Assembly: GCA_028288505.1 (NCBI GenBank)
Contig: JAQBNN010000047.1
Coordinates: 1-43,487, forward strand
Length of the DNA stretch: 43,487 nucleotides
Origin: Segetibacter sp.
Lineage (GTDB): Bacteria; Bacteroidota; Bacteroidia; Chitinophagales; Chitinophagaceae
Direction of reading: 5' to 3'
Shown: positions 34,734 to 42,307 of the stretch, piece by piece
Position numbering within the stretch: the stretch's first letter is position 1
Layout of the letters: each line of letters starts with the position of its first letter
Notes under the pieces: generated by a model
Told to the model about the DNA's origin: nothing
What the model saw: the letters and a program-made list of their open reading frames with translations, nothing else
Databases searched by the model: none
Position numbers and translations under genes: made by a program

Positions 34734-34768
34734 AAGAAGGATTTGGTGCCGTACATCATATCCTTCTT
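34734..34768. other. Hairpin just after ccoNO
   Basis: AAGAAGGAT (34734-34742) and ATCCTTCTT (34760-34768) are perfect complements with a 17-base loop, 12 bases after the ccoNO stop. There is no T-run after the stem, so it is more likely an mRNA-stabilising or processing hairpin than an intrinsic terminator. It lies directly before a dispersed-repeat copy. Confidence 0.5.
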
Positions 34769-34775
34769 CACCAGC

Positions 34776-34796
34776 CGTTGCGTCGCACTCTTGTAC
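34776..34796 (+). repeat. Dispersed intergenic repeat, variant I (copy e)
   Basis: CGTTGCGTCGCACTCTTGTA plus C, identical to copy d. With copy f (minus strand, 35010-35030) it forms a second inverted pair, here around 213 bases inside the cbb3 operon. Confidence 0.85.
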
Positions 34797-34868
34797 AGTA
34801 TTTCTTTACGCTGCAAAGTGAAAAAATATAAAGCTGTTCTGCCAAGTAGACGTATCACAAGCATGATC

Positions 34869-34939
34869 GTCATTGCGAGGAGGTACGACGAAGCAATCTG
34901 CTTTTTAAGTAAAGCCTGATTAAGGTAAATGCAGGCTTT
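34869..34939. repeat. Second repeat type with adjoining hairpin
   Basis: The stretch 34869-34901 (GTCATTGCGAGGAGGTACGA then CGAAGCAATCTGC) resembles the interspersed CATTGCGAGG...CGAAGCAATCT repeat seen in many bacterial genomes, as I recall; only one copy is in this window. It is followed by AAAGCCTG (34911-34918) and CAGGCTTT (34932-34939), a perfect 8-base stem with a 13-base loop. Frames that cross this region on either strand are repeat-derived and are not called as genes. Confidence 0.6.
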
Positions 34940-35009
34940 ACAAAGGTTGATTAAGCAAGTGTACACCGCTTCAGCAATCGATGAATGGTGGCCGAATAAA
35001 GAACAAAAA

Positions 35010-35030
35010 GTACAAGTGAGTAACACAACG
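35010..35030 (-). repeat. Dispersed intergenic repeat, variant II (copy f)
   Basis: On the minus strand CGTTGTGTTACTCACTTGTA plus C, one base from the variant II consensus, preceded by AATTAAACAT (to 35040) as in copy i. It lies 42 bases before the ccoQ start. Confidence 0.82.
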
Positions 35031-35072
35031 ATGTTTAATTAATAACTAACAGTTCGCAAAATAATAGCACAC

Positions 35073-35246
35073 ATGAAATTTATAAACTACCTAGAAAATA
35101 TAACAGGAGTTGATGTGTACGCGATGACATCCTTCCTCATCTTCTTCGGCTTTTTTATAGTGATGACCCTGTGGGCATTACGCGCAGATAAGAAGTTGAT
35201 TGATGTATTAAGCAACCTACCATTAGACAACGACAATAATAACTAA
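35073..35246 (+). CDS. ccoQ: CcoQ-like small cbb3 oxidase subunit
   Basis: A 57-residue protein, MKFINYLENITGVDVYAMTS followed by one transmembrane helix (FLIFFGFFIVMTLWAL) and a charged tail RADKKLIDVLSNLPLDND. Size, single helix and position between ccoNO and ccoP fit CcoQ, a subunit that stabilises the oxidase. Sequence conservation in the family is low, so the call rests mainly on topology and synteny. Stop TAA at 35244-35246, 16 bases before ccoP. No TGA-N6-TCA operator precedes it, so it probably depends on read-through from ccoS-ccoNO. Confidence 0.82.
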   Translation: MKFINYLENITGVDVYAMTSFLIFFGFFIVMTLWALRADKKLIDVLSNLPLDNDNNN

Positions 35247-35262
35247 TTGTAAAATTTTAAGA

Positions 35263-36426
35263 ATGAGACTTCGTAAAACATTTGAATGGAAAGGGATGGG
35301 ATTAACCACTGCCATCGCTTTACTTGCATCAGCAAATGTATTTGCAGCAGGCCCCAAGTTAGCATCGGAAGCAAGCAACCCACTAGCAATAATGTTATTG
35401 ATTGTGATAGTAGCGTTGGCACTTGTTATTGCGTTACTGGGGTATGTTTTATTGGGCGCCGCAGAAATAAATTTACAGAGAGCAAAAGATAAGCTATACA
35501 ATGCAAGCAAAGTAGCGCAGGCTACCTTGGTAATAACTTTTTGCTTGTTCTCTTCAGCAGTATTTGCAGCTGACGGAGCAGATGCTATAGCCACCGAAGT
35601 AGTAAGTACTACTATTAATTTGCTATCTAAATTCTCTTACTATACACTTCTATCAGTAGTAGGCTTAGAGGTTTTATTGATACTGGTAATGCTATGGCAG
35701 GTAAAGGCTTTATTAGCAAAAGAGAAGCTTGTAGTAGCAATTGTAGCACAGGAAGCAAAGCAACCGATTTGGCAGAAGTGGTGGGAGAAAATGAACAGCT
35801 TTAAACCTGCTCATGTTGTAGGCGACACTGGCCATAACTACGACGGCATACGCGAACTGGACAACAAGTTGCCGCCCTGGTGGCTGTATGGTTTTTATGC
35901 TTGTATAGTGTTTGCCGTTGTTTATATGTATCGTTTCGAAGTAGTGCATTCTGCCCCGTCTACACGCCAGGAGTATGTAATTGCAATGGAGCAAGCTGAA
36001 GTAGAAAAAGAGGAATACCTGAAACACGCAGCAAACAAAGTAGATGAAAATAGCGTGACTTTATTAACTGAAGCAAGCGCACTAGGAGAAGGAAAAAAAT
36101 TATTTGGAACTGCATGTGCACCATGTCACGGTCCTGATGGGCAAGGCGTAGTTGGACCAAACTTGACGGACGACTTCTGGTTGCATAAAGGTGGTGTAAA
36201 GGATATCTTCAAAAGCATAAAATACGGCGTACCTGAAAAAGGAATGAAGTCGTGGAAAGATGATTTTAGCCCGGTGCAGATAGCTCAAATTGCGAGTTAT
36301 ATTAAATCAATAAGCGGTACTAAGCCGGCTAATGCAAAAGAGCCCCAGGGTGATTTATTCAAGGAGGACGCTTCTACGGCAACAGTAGATTCAACGAAGC
36401 CTGATAATAAGTTAGCGGCGAATTAA
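35263..36426 (+). CDS. ccoP: cbb3-type cytochrome c oxidase subunit III, monohaem
   Basis: A 387-residue membrane cytochrome. The conserved CcoP core starts near residue 185 (GDTGHNYDGIRELDNKLPPW, then the anchor WWLYGFYACIVFAVVYMYRF) and carries one haem site C285-x2-C288-H289 (ACAPCHGPDGQG) with the probable ligand Met328 (KGMKSW). Proteobacterial CcoP has two haems; this one has a single site. The first 150 residues hold two look-alike blocks, each a hydrophobic signal-like stretch ending VFAA(G/D) (about 13-30 and 88-104) followed by a transmembrane helix, which suggests an internal duplication or use of an internal start. It begins 16 bases after ccoQ and ends 2 bases before ccoG. Confidence 0.92.
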   Translation: MRLRKTFEWKGMGLTTAIALLASANVFAAGPKLASEASNPLAIMLLIVIVALALVIALLGYVLLGAAEINLQRAKDKLYNASKVAQATLVITFCLFSSAVFAADGADAIATEVVSTTINLLSKFSYYTLLSVVGLEVLLILVMLWQVKALLAKEKLVVAIVAQEAKQPIWQKWWEKMNSFKPAHVVGDTGHNYDGIRELDNKLPPWWLYGFYACIVFAVVYMYRFEVVHSAPSTRQEYVIAMEQAEVEKEEYLKHAANKVDENSVTLLTEASALGEGKKLFGTACAPCHGPDGQGVVGPNLTDDFWLHKGGVKDIFKSIKYGVPEKGMKSWKDDFSPVQIAQIASYIKSISGTKPANAKEPQGDLFKEDASTATVDSTKPDNKLAAN

Positions 36427-36428
36427 AC

Positions 36429-37847
36429 ATGAGAACAGTAATAGAAAAGAACGCGGTTAAGATCGAGGATAGCTTTCGCGATCATATTGCCACAGTTGAT
36501 GATGATGGTAAACGAAAGTGGATATATGCAAACAAACCAAAGGGTAAGCTGTACAAGTTGCGTACTTATCTAAGCCTTTTTTATTTTGCTGCTTTCTTTA
36601 GCATACCCTTTATTAAAATTGATGGACGGGCGCTGTTTTTATTTAATGTTACCACTGCCAAGTTTATTTTATTTGGTAAAGTATTTTGGCCACAAGATTT
36701 TTTTATACTGGGGCTAGGTATGATTGCTTTCATTTTATTTATCATTCTTTTTACTGCTGCTTTTGGCCGGCTGTTTTGTGGGTGGGCCTGTCCGCAAACG
36801 AACTTCATGGAAATGATGTTTCGTAAAGTGGAGTATTGGATAGAAGGCGATGCACCACGCCAAAAAATGCTGTCTAAAGGTCCTTGGACAGCCGAAAAAA
36901 TATTGAAGAAAGGAGGGAAGCATCTAGCGTTCTTCATGCTCTCATTTATAATTGCAAACTTCTTCCTGGCGTATGTTATAGGTATAGAAGAGTTAGAGAA
37001 AATCGTTACAGCGCCTATGTCGCGGCATGCAACAGGGTTCTTAATGTTGTTAATATTCAGCGGCGTTTTTTATGGCGTTTATGCTTTTTTTAGAGAGCAG
37101 GTTTGTACAGTTATTTGTCCTTACGGCCGATTGCAAAGTGTGCTGCTCGATAAAAATTCTATGATTGTTGCTTATGATTATAAGCGTGGAGAAGCGAGGG
37201 GCATTGCGAAGAAAAGTGAAGAAAATATTTATGGCGATTGCATTAATTGCTTTGCCTGCGTAAAAGTTTGTCCAACAGGTATTGATATTCGCGATGGTGT
37301 ACAAATGGAATGCGTTGGTTGTACTGCCTGCATTGATGCCTGTAATAATATTATGGATCGAATAGGTAAGCCACAGGGTTTAATAAGGTATGCAAGCGAA
37401 AATAGTATTGCTACGGGCGAGCCGTTAAAGTATACATCAAGGATGAAGATGTATACTGCTTTGTGCAGCCTTGTGGTAGTTATATTAGCTGCTATTTTAT
37501 TTACCCGCAAAGACGTTAATGCTACTATAATGCGTACCCCAGGCATCCTTTACCAGGAAAGAGGCGCTGATAGTATCTCCAACTTATATAACATTAAGCT
37601 TGCCAACAAAACAATCAACGTCATTCCTCTTAGCATTCAATTGGAAGATGGAAATGGTAAGATTGAAATTATAGGCAGGCAAGTAATTGATATAGCAAAA
37701 GAAGGGCAGGGCAGTGGATCTTTTTTCGTGGTACTTCCCAGGAGTGCGGTGCACGATCGTAAGACAGAATTAAAGCTGGCGTTGTATGCTGGCAATAATA
37801 AAATTGCAGTTGTGAAAACAAACTTCTTAGGACCTGTAAGCGATTAG
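36429..37847 (+). CDS. ccoG: cbb3 oxidase maturation ferredoxin CcoG (RdxA/FixG)
   Basis: A 472-residue membrane iron-sulfur protein that reduces Cu(II) for insertion into cbb3 oxidase. Membrane segments include LSLFYFAAFFSIPFIKIDG and FILFIILFTAAFGRLF, followed by the conserved CGWACPQTNFMEMMFRKVE; further on, CTVICPYGRLQS and two ferredoxin-type clusters (GDCINCFACVKVCPTGID and MECVGCTACIDACN). The C-terminal 120 residues form the Ig-like FixG domain (NIKLANKTINVIPLSIQLED). It starts 2 bases after ccoP. FixH follows after a 230-base gap with its own predicted promoter. Confidence 0.94.
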   Translation: MRTVIEKNAVKIEDSFRDHIATVDDDGKRKWIYANKPKGKLYKLRTYLSLFYFAAFFSIPFIKIDGRALFLFNVTTAKFILFGKVFWPQDFFILGLGMIAFILFIILFTAAFGRLFCGWACPQTNFMEMMFRKVEYWIEGDAPRQKMLSKGPWTAEKILKKGGKHLAFFMLSFIIANFFLAYVIGIEELEKIVTAPMSRHATGFLMLLIFSGVFYGVYAFFREQVCTVICPYGRLQSVLLDKNSMIVAYDYKRGEARGIAKKSEENIYGDCINCFACVKVCPTGIDIRDGVQMECVGCTACIDACNNIMDRIGKPQGLIRYASENSIATGEPLKYTSRMKMYTALCSLVVVILAAILFTRKDVNATIMRTPGILYQERGADSISNLYNIKLANKTINVIPLSIQLEDGNGKIEIIGRQVIDIAKEGQGSGSFFVVLPRSAVHDRKTELKLALYAGNNKIAVVKTNFLGPVSD

Positions 37848-37901
37848 TTTGTACAAAATAAAAAAGATTTTTTGAGCGAGCATTTAGTCTTTACTCATCA
37901 G

Positions 37902-37922
37902 CGTTGTGTCACTCACTTGTAC
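37902..37922 (+). repeat. Dispersed intergenic repeat, variant II (copy g)
   Basis: CGTTGTGTCACTCACTTGTA plus C, identical in its core to copies a and i; 54 bases after the ccoG stop. Confidence 0.85.
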
Positions 37923-37999
37923 TTTTAGTTTCAATACGCATCTTTTTCAAGCTTTAAGTTCTATACGTTCGTTCACCACAACCGTTAGCTTTTTAAAAG

Positions 38000-38065
38000 C
38001 TGACCAACGTCAGGTTTTGACGTGACTATTGTTTACTTATAACGCTTATTCATATAATAATTTTG
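38000..38065 (+). promoter_or_regulatory. Predicted Crp/Fnr-type operator and promoter for fixH
   Basis: CTGACCAACGTCAG (38000-38013) is a palindrome whose arms CTGA and TCAG are exact complements, with its centre at 38006.5. The promoter element TAATTTTG (38058-38065) is an exact TAnnTTTG, ending 58.5 bases on. Transcription would start about 38070, shortly before the ATGs at 38078 and 38087. This places fixH in its own transcription unit, apart from ccoNOQPG. Confidence 0.76.
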
Positions 38066-38077
38066 CTTTTAATTAAA

Positions 38078-38521
38078 ATGCCATGTATGACCTGGGGAAA
38101 TAAACTTGTATTTGTATTTATTGCCTTTGCAGCGTTAATGGGAACATTAGTTTATAAGTGCATGCAGCAAAACTTCGAGCTGGTATCAAAGGATTATTAT
38201 AATGAAGAGTTGAGATACCAGGATAAGATTGATGGTACCAATAACGCCAATAAGTTGAGTAATGTAAAAGTTGATTATTCTGGTGACGAATTACATATTC
38301 ATTTACCAAAAGAGCTAAACGGTTTAGCCCTTACCGGCGATGCTTTGTTTTACTGTGCTACTAATTCTAAGTTTGATAGAAAGTTACCACTTCAGGTAAA
38401 CGATGAAGGTTTGATGAATGTCGGACTTCGTATATTGGCAAAGACTAATTACATTCTTAAAATAAGTTGGCAGGTAGGCAACGAGCAATATTATAACGAA
38501 CAAAGTGTAGATCTTAAATGA
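38078..38521 (+). CDS. fixH: FixH family protein
   Basis: A 147-residue membrane-anchored protein with one N-terminal helix (TWGNKLVFVFIAFAALMGTL) followed by the family feature ELVSKDYYNEELRYQDKIDG and an immunoglobulin-like periplasmic domain. FixH works with CcoG and CcoI in cbb3 oxidase copper handling. ATG codons at 38078 and 38087 are both possible; a TTG at 38063 lies inside the promoter element and is rejected. The last bases (ATGA, 38518-38521) overlap the next gene's start, so the two are translationally coupled. Confidence 0.86.
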   Translation: MPCMTWGNKLVFVFIAFAALMGTLVYKCMQQNFELVSKDYYNEELRYQDKIDGTNNANKLSNVKVDYSGDELHIHLPKELNGLALTGDALFYCATNSKFDRKLPLQVNDEGLMNVGLRILAKTNYILKISWQVGNEQYYNEQSVDLK

Positions 38522-39222
38522 GCTTGCAGCTTATTATATCAGCTTTTGCGATGGGGTTGCTAAGCAGTTTCCATTGTGTAGGTATGTGCGGTGCCATTGC
38601 ATTTTCATTACCTACTCAGCATCTTTCACCTGCTCGTAAAGCAGTTGGCATTTTGCTGTATAATGTCGGCAGGGTTCTTACCTACACCTTTTTAGGTGTT
38701 ATCTTCGGCGTTGCAGGAAGACAGCTTTACCTGAGTGGCTTTCAGCAATGGTTTTCTATTATAGCAGGTATGTTCATACTTGTTATTGTAATTCAATCTG
38801 CGTTTCATTCACCAGTGTTCCATTTGCCTGGCTTTAAAAAGTTGAATCTTTTTGTTCAAAAACTTATTGGTTCTTTTTTAATGAAACCTTCTAATGGTAA
38901 TATGCTGTTGCTGGGTATGGCTAATGGTTTACTGCCGTGCGGTCTTATATACTTAGCCATCACAGGTGCATTAGCTGCGGGATCAATAGCCGGCGGTGCT
39001 ATCTTCATGGCCTCATTTGGTATAGGCACATTTCCTGCGCTCTTTCTTCTTTCTTACTTCGGGTTTCTTATCAAACTCTCTACACGCAATACTATCAAAA
39101 GGGTAGTCCCTTATTTTGTCGCCAGCATGGCCCTATTACTTATCCTCCGCGGAATGAATTTAAATATTCCATACCTAAGCCCGCTTTTAGGGTCAAATGC
39201 TGAAATTATTTCCTGCCATTAA
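38518..39222 (+). CDS. CcoH-like membrane protein, TauE/SafE (DsbD_2-like) family
   Basis: A 234-residue polytopic membrane protein with about six helices. The N-terminal motif MGLLSSFHCVGMCGAIAFSL is the signature of the UreH/DsbD-like transmembrane family often annotated as sulfite exporter TauE/SafE; a second cysteine motif is GLLPCGLIYLAITGALA. Genes of this type regularly follow FixH in Bacteroidota cbb3 clusters and are thought to move copper or a thiol carrier for oxidase assembly rather than sulfite. Its start overlaps the fixH stop by 4 bases. Confidence 0.85.
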   Translation: MSLQLIISAFAMGLLSSFHCVGMCGAIAFSLPTQHLSPARKAVGILLYNVGRVLTYTFLGVIFGVAGRQLYLSGFQQWFSIIAGMFILVIVIQSAFHSPVFHLPGFKKLNLFVQKLIGSFLMKPSNGNMLLLGMANGLLPCGLIYLAITGALAAGSIAGGAIFMASFGIGTFPALFLLSYFGFLIKLSTRNTIKRVVPYFVASMALLLILRGMNLNIPYLSPLLGSNAEIISCH

Positions 39223-39291
39223 ACAGCTCTGCCGCTGGTTAGCAACTTACTGGTTTACGCCTGCAGATGCCATTTGTACTACAGATGAAGT

Positions 39292-39320
39292 GATTGCGAC
39301 GCAACGATGACGCCATGAAA
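39292..39320 (-). repeat. Dispersed intergenic repeat, short form (copy h)
   Basis: On the minus strand TTTCATGGCGTCATCGTTGC then GTCGCAATC, 27 of 29 positions identical to copy b (26398-26426). It sits in the 332-base gap between the CcoH-like gene and yceI; the remainder of that gap is AT-rich leader and the yceI promoter. Confidence 0.8.
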
Positions 39321-39440
39321 TACAAGGTTGGTATTATATAAAGAGTAATCTTAGAGTTTTCTTCGTTTTACTGACTACTTGTGGTTTACCTGGTCTTTAT
39401 TCCTCTCATCTTATTCTCTCCACGCTTTTGCTTTAACAAC

Positions 39441-39506
39441 ATGATAACTGTCATATTTTCTAAACCTTTTCGTCATGCTTTAACGTACTGCCGACGGGTA
39501 GCTTTG
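39441..39506 (+). promoter_or_regulatory. Predicted Crp/Fnr-type operator and promoter for the YceI-porin unit
   Basis: ATGATAACTGTCAT (39441-39454) has exact ATGA/TCAT arms and its centre at 39447.5. The promoter element TAGCTTTG (39499-39506) is an exact TAnnTTTG, its last G again 58.5 bases away. The leader to ATG 39555 would be about 44 bases. Confidence 0.76.
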
Positions 39507-39554
39507 TGTAAACAAAAGGGAAATAATCCTCCTTCAAAATCAAAAGTAAAAGTC

Positions 39555-40148
39555 ATGAAAAAGATAACTCTCAAAAGCCTTGCAATAATACCAGCAATGT
39601 TTTTTACAACCTGTTTTACAACTCTTAGTGCCCAAAGTGTATTTCAATCACAGGTAATGAATATTAGTTTAACAGGTACTTCAAGCATACACGATTGGGA
39701 AATGAAAGCGGCGAATGGTAAAAGCGAAGCAACTTTTGTAGTGGATGCTAATGGTAACGTTTCTTCTCTTAGCAGGCTAAGTTTTACATTGCCCGCGAAA
39801 AGCCTGAAGAGCAAACACACGATGATGGATAACAATACCTATAAGGCATTAAATACTAGTAAAAACCCTAACATAATCTTTGTACTTACATCTGCTACGG
39901 TATCTCCAAAAGGAGCTAATAACTACCTATTGAATTGTGTTGGTAAACTAACAATAGCAGGCACTACAAAAGAAACGGACCTGGTTGCAACTGGCAAATA
40001 TAATCCTGCAGATAAAAGCTTTACAATTAATGGTGTAAAGAAAATGAAAATGACAGATTATAATGTGAAGCCTCCAACAGTAATGATGGGAACAATTAAA
40101 ACAGGCAACGACATAAGTATCGCTTACAACTTAAAGTTCATTAAATAA
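39555..40148 (+). CDS. YceI-family secreted protein (first copy)
   Basis: A 197-residue secreted protein with a signal peptide (MKKITLKSLAIIPAMFFTTC, cleavage near LSAQ) and a YceI lipocalin-like barrel: the sequence NISLTGTSSIHDWEMKA, LPAKSLKSKHTMMDNNTYKA, KNPNIIFVLTSATV, KLTIAGTTKETDLVATG and the end MMGTIKTGNDISIAYNLKF. Family members bind isoprenoid or lipid ligands in the periplasm. The frame is open to 39381, but that extension contains the operator and promoter, so ATG 39555 is used. The porin gene follows after 43 bases, presumably in one transcript. Confidence 0.88.
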   Translation: MKKITLKSLAIIPAMFFTTCFTTLSAQSVFQSQVMNISLTGTSSIHDWEMKAANGKSEATFVVDANGNVSSLSRLSFTLPAKSLKSKHTMMDNNTYKALNTSKNPNIIFVLTSATVSPKGANNYLLNCVGKLTIAGTTKETDLVATGKYNPADKSFTINGVKKMKMTDYNVKPPTVMMGTIKTGNDISIAYNLKFIK

Positions 40149-40191
40149 AAAACGGAAACTAACCTTTTATTAAAAACAACAATCTTATATT

Positions 40192-41553
40192 ATGAAAAAG
40201 ATGACAGGTAAGTACGCAATAAAATTAGCAATGCTGATGGCTTGTGTACTTCCTTTAGCCTTAGCGGCCCAGACAGATAGAGAATTTTACGGCAAACCTT
40301 CGTACTGGCGACCATATGATAAAGCCGGTATTAATGTTTTTGAAACAGGCAAAGTAGATACTATACCATTTGAAGGACCTAGAATTCGTTTTGGTGCAGG
40401 TTTTACAATGCAGTTTCAGGATTTAAAACATGAGAACGCAAAAAATTCAGGCGCTACAAGGTTGTATCCTTTACAAAGAGGTTTTATGACAGCGCAAGCT
40501 AACCTTTTTACAGATGTTCAACTTGCTGATGGTATACACATGAATGTTACTACCTACCTTTCTTCTCGGCACCATAATGAGGCATGGGTTAAAGGTGGTT
40601 TTATACAAATAGATAAGGCGCCCTTCTTAAAAAGCAAATTGGTTGATAAAATAATGGAAGTGGCTACGATAAAGGTTGGTCATATGGAAATCAACTATGG
40701 CGATGCTCACTTTCGAAGATCAGATGGTGGACAAACTCTGTACAATCCATTTATGGAAAGCTATATTCTTGATGCGTTTGCTACGGAGATAGGTGGTGAA
40801 GTTTACTTACAAAAGAATGGTTTGTTTGGTATGTTAGGTGTAACAAACGGTATGATAAAAGGAAGCGTTGACTCTACCTACAAAACTGCCGCTGATAATA
40901 ACACAAAAAGATCTCCTTCTATTTATTTAAAAGGTGGTGTTGATAAAACACTAGGTGATCTAATAAGAGTACGTGTATCAGGAAGCTATTACCATAATGG
41001 AAGTGCAGCAGCAAGCGGACAGAATTTATATGGTGGCGATCGTTCAGGTTCAAATTACCAGAACGTAATGGAGAATGCTCCTGCAGGCGCTGCCCTTGCA
41101 GCTTCTACAGCCATTGCTTTCTCAGGCCGTGTTAACCCTGGCTTTACTAAAAAAGTTGATGCTGTAATGCTTAATGGATTTTTAAAAGTAAAAGGTGTTG
41201 AATTGTTTGGTACCTACGAAACTGCACAAGGCAGAAATAAAAATGAAGTAGACAGCAGAAAAGCAAGTCAACTTGCAGGCGACGTTCTTTACCGCTTTGG
41301 CAAAGATGAAAATTTTTACTTAGGTGCACGTTATAATACTGCTAAAGTAGAACTTGCAAAAACAACAGCTATCCCTACTAACTACAACGTAAAAGTTAAC
41401 CGTGTTGCACTTGCAGCAGGATGGTTCATGACCAGGAATATATTAATGAAAGCAGAACTGGTTGATCAACAATATAAAAACTTCCCTACGGCTGACTACC
41501 GTAATGGTGGAAAGTTTAAAGGGTATGTAATTGAAGCAGTAGTGGGCTTCTAA
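40192..41553 (+). CDS. Porin-like outer-membrane beta-barrel protein, family not identified
   Basis: A 453-residue protein with a signal peptide (GKYAIKLAMLMACVLPLALA, cleaved near AAQ) and no membrane helices. The rest alternates polar and aromatic residues, has many Gly and Asn turns (YGKPSYWRPYDKAGINVFET, GQNLYGGDRSGSNYQN) and ends in VIEAVVGF with a terminal Phe, all features of an outer-membrane barrel. Lines such as LKVKGVELFGTYETAQGRNK recall phosphate-selective-porin-like proteins, but I cannot name a family. It lies between two yceI genes in the predicted oxygen regulon and may admit a substrate or ion needed under low oxygen. An intrinsic terminator follows. Confidence 0.75.
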   Translation: MKKMTGKYAIKLAMLMACVLPLALAAQTDREFYGKPSYWRPYDKAGINVFETGKVDTIPFEGPRIRFGAGFTMQFQDLKHENAKNSGATRLYPLQRGFMTAQANLFTDVQLADGIHMNVTTYLSSRHHNEAWVKGGFIQIDKAPFLKSKLVDKIMEVATIKVGHMEINYGDAHFRRSDGGQTLYNPFMESYILDAFATEIGGEVYLQKNGLFGMLGVTNGMIKGSVDSTYKTAADNNTKRSPSIYLKGGVDKTLGDLIRVRVSGSYYHNGSAAASGQNLYGGDRSGSNYQNVMENAPAGAALAASTAIAFSGRVNPGFTKKVDAVMLNGFLKVKGVELFGTYETAQGRNKNEVDSRKASQLAGDVLYRFGKDENFYLGARYNTAKVELAKTTAIPTNYNVKVNRVALAAGWFMTRNILMKAELVDQQYKNFPTADYRNGGKFKGYVIEAVVGF

Positions 41554-41584
41554 CATCGCTTTCATAGCAGGTATTGCAAATAGA

Positions 41585-41614
41585 GAATGAGCCTGCAAAG
41601 TGCTCATTCTTTTT
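41585..41614 (+). terminator. Intrinsic terminator after the porin-like gene
   Basis: GAATGAGC (41585-41592) and GCTCATTC (41602-41609) form a perfect 8-base stem with a 9-base loop, followed by TTTTT (41610-41614). It begins 31 bases after the stop and is the clearest rho-independent terminator in the window, ending the yceI-porin transcript. Confidence 0.85.
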
Positions 41615-41639
41615 ATTAGAAAGATTTCGATTTAAAGCA

Positions 41640-42260
41640 ATGATTATGTGTTACAACAATCTTATTAAAGTAGTATTACCGACCATAATTGGTCTTGTAA
41701 TTTATACTACATCAACTGCTCAGCAAACACCTAAAAACCTGGTGAAGTGGGTAGTGGAAAAAAATAGCACACTAAGGGTAGAAGGCGAATCGAACGTGAA
41801 CAAGTTTACCTGTAATATTAATGAGTATGCTAAAAGAGATACCATCTTTGTTTCAGGTAATCAATCAAAACAAGTGAAGTTATCGGGCCGGTTACAAATG
41901 AATGTGATGGACTTTAATTGCCACAATTCGTTAATTACAAAAGACCTGCGAAAGACCTTAAAGTCTAAGGAGTACCCAAAGATGAACATCCATTTTCTTT
42001 CTCTTGAATGTATGCCTGGTTTCCAAAGTAAATGTGAATATATAAAGGGGTGGGTTGAAGTAGAATTGGCTGGTGTAAGAAAAAGGTTCGAGATGAATTA
42101 TACCTTTTCTAAAGATGGTACTTCTTTAATTAAATTAAACGGCGGCCGCAATTTTTGCTTTTCCGATTTTAAATTATCCCCTCCTCAAAAGCTCGCAGGC
42201 CTTATCAAAATCAAAGACGAATTCGATGTAAACTTTCAACTGGTTTTACGCATTATTTAG
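41640..42260 (+). CDS. YceI-like secreted protein (second copy)
   Basis: A 206-residue protein with a signal peptide (MIMCYNNLIKVVLPTIIGLV, cleavage near TAQQ) and a diverged YceI-like barrel (KWVVEKNSTLRVEGESNVNK, FNCHNSLITKDLRKTLKSKE, YPKMNIHFLSLECMPG, LIKIKDEFDVNFQLVL). It has four cysteines in the mature part, unlike the first copy. A frame extension to 41574 starts inside the terminator and is not used; ATG 41640 or 41646 are both possible. It lies after the terminator, so it needs its own promoter; only a weak element (AGATTTCG, 41622-41629) is visible. Confidence 0.8.
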   Translation: MIMCYNNLIKVVLPTIIGLVIYTTSTAQQTPKNLVKWVVEKNSTLRVEGESNVNKFTCNINEYAKRDTIFVSGNQSKQVKLSGRLQMNVMDFNCHNSLITKDLRKTLKSKEYPKMNIHFLSLECMPGFQSKCEYIKGWVEVELAGVRKRFEMNYTFSKDGTSLIKLNGGRNFCFSDFKLSPPQKLAGLIKIKDEFDVNFQLVLRII

Positions 42261-42307
42261 TGGCAGTTGGCGCTATGTAAATCACTATAAACTTTAATTC
42301 ATACAAC

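Noticed and set aside
34725-35026. Frames of 64 and 98 codons on the two strands between ccoNO and ccoQ
   Set aside because: Both are built from hairpins and dispersed repeats and resemble no protein family.
35223-35594. A 123-codon minus-strand frame opposite the start of ccoP
   Set aside because: It is the complement of a well-supported coding region with ccoP domain matches; its own product has no family features.
37860-37873. AAAAAGATTTTTT after ccoG as an intrinsic terminator
   Set aside because: The arms are only A and T runs with no stable stem; no GC pairs.
38518-39222. Literal sulfite exporter function for the TauE/SafE-annotated protein
   Set aside because: The FHCVGMCG motif and coupling to fixH point to the DsbD/UreH-like branch used in oxidase copper handling.
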